From: Petaurus breviceps papuanus
Lineage: Eukaryota > Chordata > Mammalia > Diprotodontia > Petauridae
Direction of reading: 5' to 3'
Assembly (NCBI GenBank): GCA_028583685.1
Contig: JAMXIF010001253.1
Location: 87,288,756 to 87,352,755, forward strand
DNA length: 64,000 bases
A program made the translations under genes and the position numbers. Position 1 is the stretch's first letter. Every line of letters starts with the position of its first letter. Under the pieces are notes generated by a model that was given only the letters and a program-made list of their open reading frames with translations, did not search any database and was not told the origin of the DNA. This document shows positions 57,920 through 64,000 of this stretch, piece by piece.

Positions 57920-58530
57920 TGTTATCTCTCCTAGCTAAATTATAAGCTCCTTGCAGGTAGAACTATTTTAATTTTTTCTTTGTATCCCCAGTGCTTGGCA
58001 TAGTGCCTGTTATATATTATACAGTGTCTGTTGTGTAGTAAGTATTAATAAATGTCTGTTGGTCAGCATTTTGAAAACTATTCAAAGTAATGATAAAAAA
58101 TGCAAGTATGATCGTGTCGCTCCCCTACTCCATTGGCTTCCTACAGCTTCCAGGTACAAATACAAAATGCTCTGATATTCAAAGTCCTTCATAACCTAGC
58201 TCCCTCCTACCTTTTCAATCATCTTACACCTTACTCCCCAATAAGTACTCTTCAATCCTGTGACACTAGTCTCCTGACTGTTCCATGAACAAGACACATT
58301 GTCTCTGGCTGTCTCCTAGGCCTGGAATACTCTCCCTCCTCTATTCTGCCTACTGAACTCTGACTTCCTTTAAGTCCCAATTAAGCCCCACCTCCTACCA
58401 CCACCTTCTCTAAACCCCTCTTAATTCCAGCATCTTCCCTCTGTCAGTTATTTCCTATTTATCCTACATATAGTTTAGCAAAGTACCTGGCACAGAGTAG
58501 GTGCTTAATAAATGTTTACTGAACTGAGAA
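57920..58530 (+). mobile_element. Two L2 LINE 3' fragments
   Basis: 57,920-58,060 ('ttataagctccttgcaggta', 'agtgcttggcatagtgcctg') and 58,075-58,530 ('gtcgctcccctactccattg', 'tcaaagtccttcataaccta', 'cacagagtaggtgcttaata') are sense L2 3' ends. Confidence 0.82.
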
Positions 58531-59150
58531 TTGGCTTTTCTGTTCATCTTAATTATAATTGAAAATGAAAGATTTTAATCTTTCTCAGTTCAATTAATTT
58601 AATCTTTCTCAGTTAAAACAGTCAATTCTCAGTTGTATTGTCCCAAATTTGATACCATGGGGCATAATCCATTGGCATTGCCCACTTCAGTTTCTGTTCC
58701 TTTTTTGGTGTGCTTCCTTTTCTGGGCAGCGGAATCCTATAGCACTTGGGCTAAGGCCCTGTCACAACAAAAGAATTCCTTTGACCCCTCTGCATACACT
58801 AACCCCAAAATCGGTATGGGTGCTTAACTAAAAAAATTCAGGGAAGAAGCCATGAGTCTTTTTTAAAAAGATTAGTCTGTAAAGAGTAACAATTTATCAG
58901 GTTGATAATAACTCATTTCTGCAGTTTTTAAGATTTTTTAAAAATGCTTTACTCATAACCTTGTTAAATAGGTAGTGAAAATACAGTTTGCTCATTTTTA
59001 TAGGTGAATGGAAGGATGGATGAATGAATGAAAAATTCCATGAACAAAGATTTTAGATATAGAACCAGGTAAATTATAGATGCTAAATTGTTTCTTTATC
59101 TCCATTTTACAATTGCATAAACTGGAGTAATTCTTAAAGTAATTTGATCA
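58531..59150. other. Intron 3, no recognised feature
   Basis: A short repeated string, ttaatctttctcagtt, occurs twice near 58,575-58,615. Nothing else stands out. Confidence 0.5.
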
Positions 59151-59152
59151 AG

Positions 59153-59395
59153 GAGGCAACTAGGTGCCACAGTGGATAGAGGACTGAGCCTGGAATCAGG
59201 TAGACTTGAATTTGAATCTGACCTCTGCTATGTGATCCAGGACAAGTCTTCTCAGCCTGCCTCAGTTTCCTCATCTTAAAATGAGGATAATAATAGCATC
59301 TGCCTCCTAGGTGTTGTGAGAATAAAATGAGATAATACTTGTAAGGCACTTTGCAATGGTTATAGCACTATTTAAATGAAAGTTATTAGTATGAT
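59153..59395 (+). mobile_element. Full-length CORE-SINE
   Basis: 'actaggtgccacagtggata' (head), 'tttgaatctgacctctgcta', 'cctcagtttcctcatcttaa' (core), 'taggtgttgtgagaataaaa' and 'ggcactttgcaatggttata' (tail) follow the order of a complete marsupial CORE-SINE. Confidence 0.87.
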
Positions 59396-60580
59396 GATGA
59401 TTCATTACCATTACGACTACTGTCATCATCATTAAAGTAATATCTAGTAACTTGATAAAGACAGGATTCAGATCTACAAGTTTTCCAATTCTAGATCCAC
59501 AGATGTTTCTACCATTTCATTGCCTCATGATGTCAAATTATCTCTTATGTCAAGCTAAGCAGAACAAAGAAACCTATAAAACCATTAGATGATGTTTCAT
59601 TTGAGTTGCTGGAACATTGGAGACTTGATCACTTTACCTTGATGACGTGGGCAGATTAATACAGCTAAATGATTCCTCCTTGGGCAGGTATTTATTCTGT
59701 TTTAGTTTAAACTTAGAGAAACAGGATAAAATAGGAGAAAGAATTCTAAATTTGTAGCGAAGAGACCTAGGTTTGAGTTATAGGCTTTGCAACTTACTAG
59801 CTGTATAACCTTGGGCAAACCGTAACCTCTTTTAACCTTAAATGGAGGTGATATTTGCATATGACTGTAAATGAATAGCATTCTAGGACAAGGTTATAAT
59901 CTTCATATACTATTATTAGTACATTTAAAAAGTAATCATGGGGGAGGAATGGTAAAAAAATTATTTCATTTGTAGAGTTTGGAAACTTATGTTTACAGAT
60001 ACAGTCACATTTGACAACTCATTCTGAGGTTCTAGACACAACTGTATTTAATACAGATTTTGAATATACAGATGTAGTTGGATTGTTTTTTTTTCTAAAA
60101 TAACAGTTGAATAGATGACTCTAATGATGCTAATATTTTGTCCTCTGTGAAATGTTCCTAATGAAAAAGATTGGTATTACTAATATTTGGAACTGAGATA
60201 CTCAAATGGATATATTACATACACACACACACACACGCACACACACTTTTTCCTCCTGCCAAACTAGTGATTTCATCACTATAGAGAGCTTCTTGTGTAG
60301 AAACTCTGACACAGATTGGCAGCTCATAGTATTTGATAGTCTCCTGGTCGCCTAAGGGTCTAATTACTTAATTCATTTACACATTGTAGTGCATCAAATG
60401 TCTTCCAGACACAGTATTTGAATCTAGGTTTTGATGATTCTAAGACCATCCTTCTAAAACACTGTAACAGTCTACATCATGAATGTGTGCATGCATGCAA
60501 ACATTCATATATGTGTATATATTTCTATATAATATGTGTATTACATACATATCACATCTCTGGACACTAAAAGAACTGGC
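59396..60580. other. Intron 3, mostly unassigned
   Basis: An old MIR-like SINE at about 59,735-59,865 ('cttactagctgtataacctt') and an (AC)n microsatellite at 60,221-60,247 are the only recognisable items. Confidence 0.55.
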
Positions 60581-60589
60581 AGGTAGGAT

Positions 60590-61185
60590 AGGGGCTTCAC
60601 TTCAGTTCCTAGCAAAAATTTGAAATGGATTATTAAAGAGATGGCTAGTGAACATTTATAAAAAAGAAATAATGATAACCAAGAACCTAGATAGCTTCAT
60701 CAAGAACAGGTCATTCCAGATTAACCTTCTTATCTTTTATTGACAAAGTTGTTAAATTGGTAAATAAAATACTATAGATATAATTTATTAGATTTTTACA
60801 AAGGGTTTAACGAAATGTCTCCTGCTGTTCTTGTGGAGAAAGGTGGGAAGAGGTGAGTGTATTAGACAAGAGTATAGTTTAGGGATTCAGGATTCTTTGA
60901 AGGACCAGATCCTATGGGTAGTCATCATAGATGGTTTGTGAATATGAACTTAAGAGGAATTCTCCTTTGGAGTGATGGACCCAGGGGATTGTTCAGTTTT
61001 TCTCTTTTTAACATTTTGACAATGACTTTGAATATCATAAATGACATGCTTATCAGATTAGCAAATGACACAAAGCTGTGGAAATACCTAACCATTGAAC
61101 AACAGAATCAAGATCCAAAGAGATCTTAATAGTCTAGGACATTGAGCTGGTGAGTTTTCATGAAAAAGATGTATTGAGCAATTAT
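60590..61185 (+). mobile_element. CR1/L3 LINE fragment
   Basis: 'catcaagaacaggtcattcc' to 'agattaaccttctt' encodes a decayed form of the CR1 reverse transcriptase stretch FVKNRSxQTNL. Further on, 'agcaaatgacacaaagctgt' corresponds to the ADDTKL box. The frames are broken. It is the same clade as the antisense piece at 29,585. Confidence 0.8.
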
Positions 61186-63348
61186 TAATGTGAAGTCTTA
61201 ACACTTTCCAAAATCAGCATTATAAACACCAAGGTAGGGGGGAAGCATGGCTACCCAAGCATTATTTTTTTTTAATGGGGCTTTTAGTGGACTGTGAGCT
61301 CAATGATTCCATAGTGTGAATAAATGAATGAAAAGGGCATTTATTAAGCACTTAAATAAGCACTGGGAATATTTGATTTTACGCTATGGAAATCTTTTCT
61401 AAAATAGCATGAACGGGGAAAATCACAAAATTTAAGAGAACTTGTCCTCACTTAGACTTTATTTTATACAATTATTCACATAACAAGATGAGTTCTGTGC
61501 TTTTCAGTAATAGTTTTGTGACACCTTGATCAACCAGGTAAGAATAAGGGTTGTATCTACTGGTTTACTTAATTTGTGAGCTAACTGGAGGTGGTTTACC
61601 AAGATTTCATCATGTACCTCTTTATCCCCCTTCAGTCCTGTCTCTCCTCACTCTCATTTCTATTTTATTTCCTCTTTTTCTACCTCCTACCAACACAGCT
61701 CTTTTCATTGCTGATCTGTTCTTTCTTCCTGCTTTTCTTATTTATTTCACTCAACTTTTCTTCCTCTGAATGAGATAATGTATTGAAAGCACTTTGAAAA
61801 CATTTATTCTAAGTGGAGAAATGGTCTTAGTACCTATAGATAGAATCAGGATAAGTTATATACTCCAGCCCAGCTACAGTACTAATAAGTATAATAGTCT
61901 TCCCTGCCAACAGAGACCTGGTTTACCAGCTAATCCAAAATAAAGGTTTCCCCAGCTTTAAAAGGGGTCTGTTCCCTTTTCTTCCTTTACTGGGCCTGTG
62001 ATTACCTAGTCAATTTGGGATGATTTATGGATCAGATCTTGAAAATGACCCATCTTCTATAGTGTAGAAGTCAACTTATACTAGTATGGAATTCAGAGAG
62101 TTATGACTTCAATATTGGAGACATCTGGCCTTAGTCCAGCAAACCTACTTTAAAGGAGAGAGAACCTGGTTAACAGAGTCTCTGTAAGCCAGTTGGAGAA
62201 AAGTTGACCTTCTATAGTAATCCTGGTCTTCAAACAAAATATATTTTAAAAGAGACAAAAGTAGTATTTTTTTGTTTTTTTACAAAACCAGATCTAATGG
62301 CAAATGTCAGAAAAGACTTGTGGAGAAAACAGTGCATCTTGTCAATGTGATTTACTCCTTCTTGAACAGTAAAGGAACACTAGATTTAATGTTTGTAGCA
62401 GTAAATTTGTTGCTAAATGAAAGGGTATATGAGAAAATATCTTTAGTGTGTAAGATGGTCTTAAGATTAATTTTTTAAAAATAATTATTCTCATTCTAAG
62501 AAAAATATAACAATAGGTATTTTATTAGTTAAAGATGTAGTTGAGATTTGGGGGATATGGTGACTTCTCCATGTAGCCAGTATGTATCAGAGGGGAAATT
62601 TGAACCTGGTTCTTGCTGAGTTGTGAGGTTGTTTTCTATCCACTAAGCCATTCTTAGGCAACTCTTCAAGACTAAATTGCAGAGCAGTTGCAGATTTGTG
62701 TTGATAGAAGGAATTACTTTGCTTGGACTTCCCTTAGAACAGTGAAATCCTAGCTATGCATTGCCTCTTCCTTACCTCATCCCCAAGTTTAATTCTTTTA
62801 TATGTTGATTTTTTTCTTAAGAATCTAATATTCTGTTTTATCCAACTTTACCCAACTCAGTTTATCAGACTTTTAAAAAAAATTTATCTTCAACATGAGA
62901 AGTGAAAAGCAGCAAAGTTTTATCTTGTGTGAAGGAAAAAAAATAGTTTAGAAATACTTTGAGGAAGAGCCCCTACACCGGGAGGAAACAGGAGCCCTTA
63001 ATTCTAGTTGTGATTTGACACTATCTTTATGAAATTGGTTGATGACTTGTCTTCTCTGGGCCAGGTTTATTAATTTTAATAACTAAGAATAAGATGGATC
63101 TCTTAGTTCCCTTCTAGTTCTAACATTCTTTTGAGCTCTAAGTTCTGTTACCAGAACCTGTGAGATTATAGGAAGCCAGGTCTACATTTAAACTGTTAGC
63201 TTTTTGCTTCCACAAGATTTACTTTAGAATCCCCCTTAATATAATATATTGGTAATTGAATGTATGCATTTATCATAGTATTATCAGCAAGTGACCACAA
63301 GAATTCAACAGAGTCATTGGCCTAATAAGATAACGAGGTTTCTTAGAG
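61186..63348. other. Intron 3, mostly unassigned
   Basis: A weak MIR-like segment may lie at 62,560-62,660. No exon of PSMD14 is recognised here. Confidence 0.5.
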
Positions 63349-63559
63349 CAGAAGTGTCAAACATTCTTCCATAGGCTGCATGTGGCCAACAACATTTTCA
63401 AGTGGGGCCCAAATCAGATAAAAATGTTATTGGGAAATAGTTAATAAAATAAATACAAATACAATAAAATAATTTCCATTTTAAAACTTAGTGTGCAGCC
63501 CACAGGTATCCTTGTGCATGTATTAGTGACTCTTGTTTCCATTTGAGTTAGACACCGTC
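63349..63559 (+). mobile_element. hAT-type element, decayed
   Basis: The ends cagaagtgtcaaac and gttagacaccgtc are imperfect inverted repeats of the common hAT MITE with a gtgtcaaac terminus. The inner 'gggaaatagttaataaaata' resembles the element near 36,540. Confidence 0.7.
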
Positions 63560-64000
63560 ATTCTATAATATTGCAGACTGCCATAAGAGTCAGTGTTGTA
63601 GATCCATTGTACAAAGCTCTTTAGTCCTCTCAAAGAGAACACATTCTTGCCCTTCCTAGATACTTTTTGGTGGCACTGTTTTTTAAAGTCTTGAAGCAAC
63701 TGTACTGTGATGCCTCTATTAAATTCTCTGGAGGTAAAATTCTAGTCTATACCAAAGATTGTTAAGTGCTTTCTGTTCACTTTTAGTGGGTCAGAATAGA
63801 GTGATGGACACCCCCCTGGGTGGACAACCCTGTGGGTGATTGATTAATACAAGACATAACTCTTAATCTCATGAAACAGATGGTACAGAATCCCAACACT
63901 GGCCATAGGAAAGTGGGAATCAGGGTCACTCCTAGTGAGAATTTTGGGCTTGGGGCAAATTAGGCTGTTTCTTATCTTCCAGGTTCTTCACTTATATAAA
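63560..64000. other. Intron 3, no recognised feature
   Basis: No repeat or exon recognised before the window ends. Confidence 0.5.

Larger units (their letters stand above)
24110..64000 (+). other. PSMD14: PSMD14 gene, 5' portion (exons 1-3 of the locus)
   Basis: PSMD14 (Rpn11/POH1) is the zinc-dependent JAMM-domain deubiquitinase of the proteasome 19S lid, which removes ubiquitin chains from substrates as they are translocated. Only the promoter, two untranslated exons and the first 16 codons lie here. Intron 1 is 12.9 kb (24,262-37,173), intron 2 is 2.2 kb (37,310-39,495) and intron 3 extends at least 24.4 kb past the window end. The next human coding segment (GPPTDAPAVDTAEQVYISS...) was looked for and not found, so the catalytic domain is downstream. 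The gene looks intact as far as it is visible. Confidence 0.85.

Noticed and set aside
1-64000. Bacterial-type features: operons, CRISPR arrays, ribosome-binding sites, origins
   Set aside because: The window is vertebrate nuclear DNA. Short tandem units here are microsatellites or transposon parts, and no spaced direct-repeat array is present.

Overview
This window is nuclear DNA from a vertebrate, almost certainly a marsupial (metatherian). It is AT-rich, spliced and dominated by transposable elements. Tell-tale repeats are a tRNA-derived SINE (A-box-like start, B-box-like 'gagttcaaatcc', tail 'cttaaccccaattgcc') and marsupial-type L1. Older L2, CR1/L3, MIR and CORE-SINE copies, hAT and Tc1/mariner MITEs and several solo LTRs accompany them.

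The one host gene I can support is the 5' end of PSMD14 (Rpn11/POH1, the deubiquitinase of the 26S proteasome lid), on the + strand. A CpG-rich, TATA-less promoter with an inverted CCAAT box and ETS sites lies near 23,860-24,110. Non-coding exon 1 ends at 24,261 and non-coding exon 2 is 37,174-37,309. The first coding exon is 39,496-39,547 and encodes MDRLLRLGGGMPGLGQ. All later exons lie beyond 64,000, so the window is about 24 kb of upstream intergenic DNA plus about 40 kb of mostly intron. In human the upstream neighbour is TANK; nothing of it is seen here.

Layout. 1-7 kb: a purine microsatellite, old SINEs and a nearly full-length decayed L1 carrying three SINEs. 7-13 kb: old SINEs, an L1 fragment and a repeat-poor stretch. 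13.3-23.4 kb: a mariner MITE, three solo LTRs of one family, a long L2 and a second LTR family. 23.8-24.4 kb: the PSMD14 promoter. 25-36 kb: a solo LTR and nested L2 and CR1 remnants. 36-41 kb: a repeat-poor block around exons 2 and 3. 41-64 kb: intron with MIR, L2, L1 and CR1 copies, a palindromic hAT MITE, a decayed 7SL RNA pseudogene, a 10-base assembly gap and a 3'-truncated L1 with a target-site duplication.

The most unusual structure occurs twice. At 35.6 kb and again at 47.6 kb, an antisense SINE is split by a 167-183 bp copy of unique DNA lying 1.4-1.65 kb downstream, in the same orientation. Both split points lie at the edges of the same short hairpin in the SINE, and a third SINE (46.5 kb) has lost that hairpin. 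I read this as repeated local template switching, or templated repair, at a SINE hairpin. One event copied the exon 2 splice donor of PSMD14.
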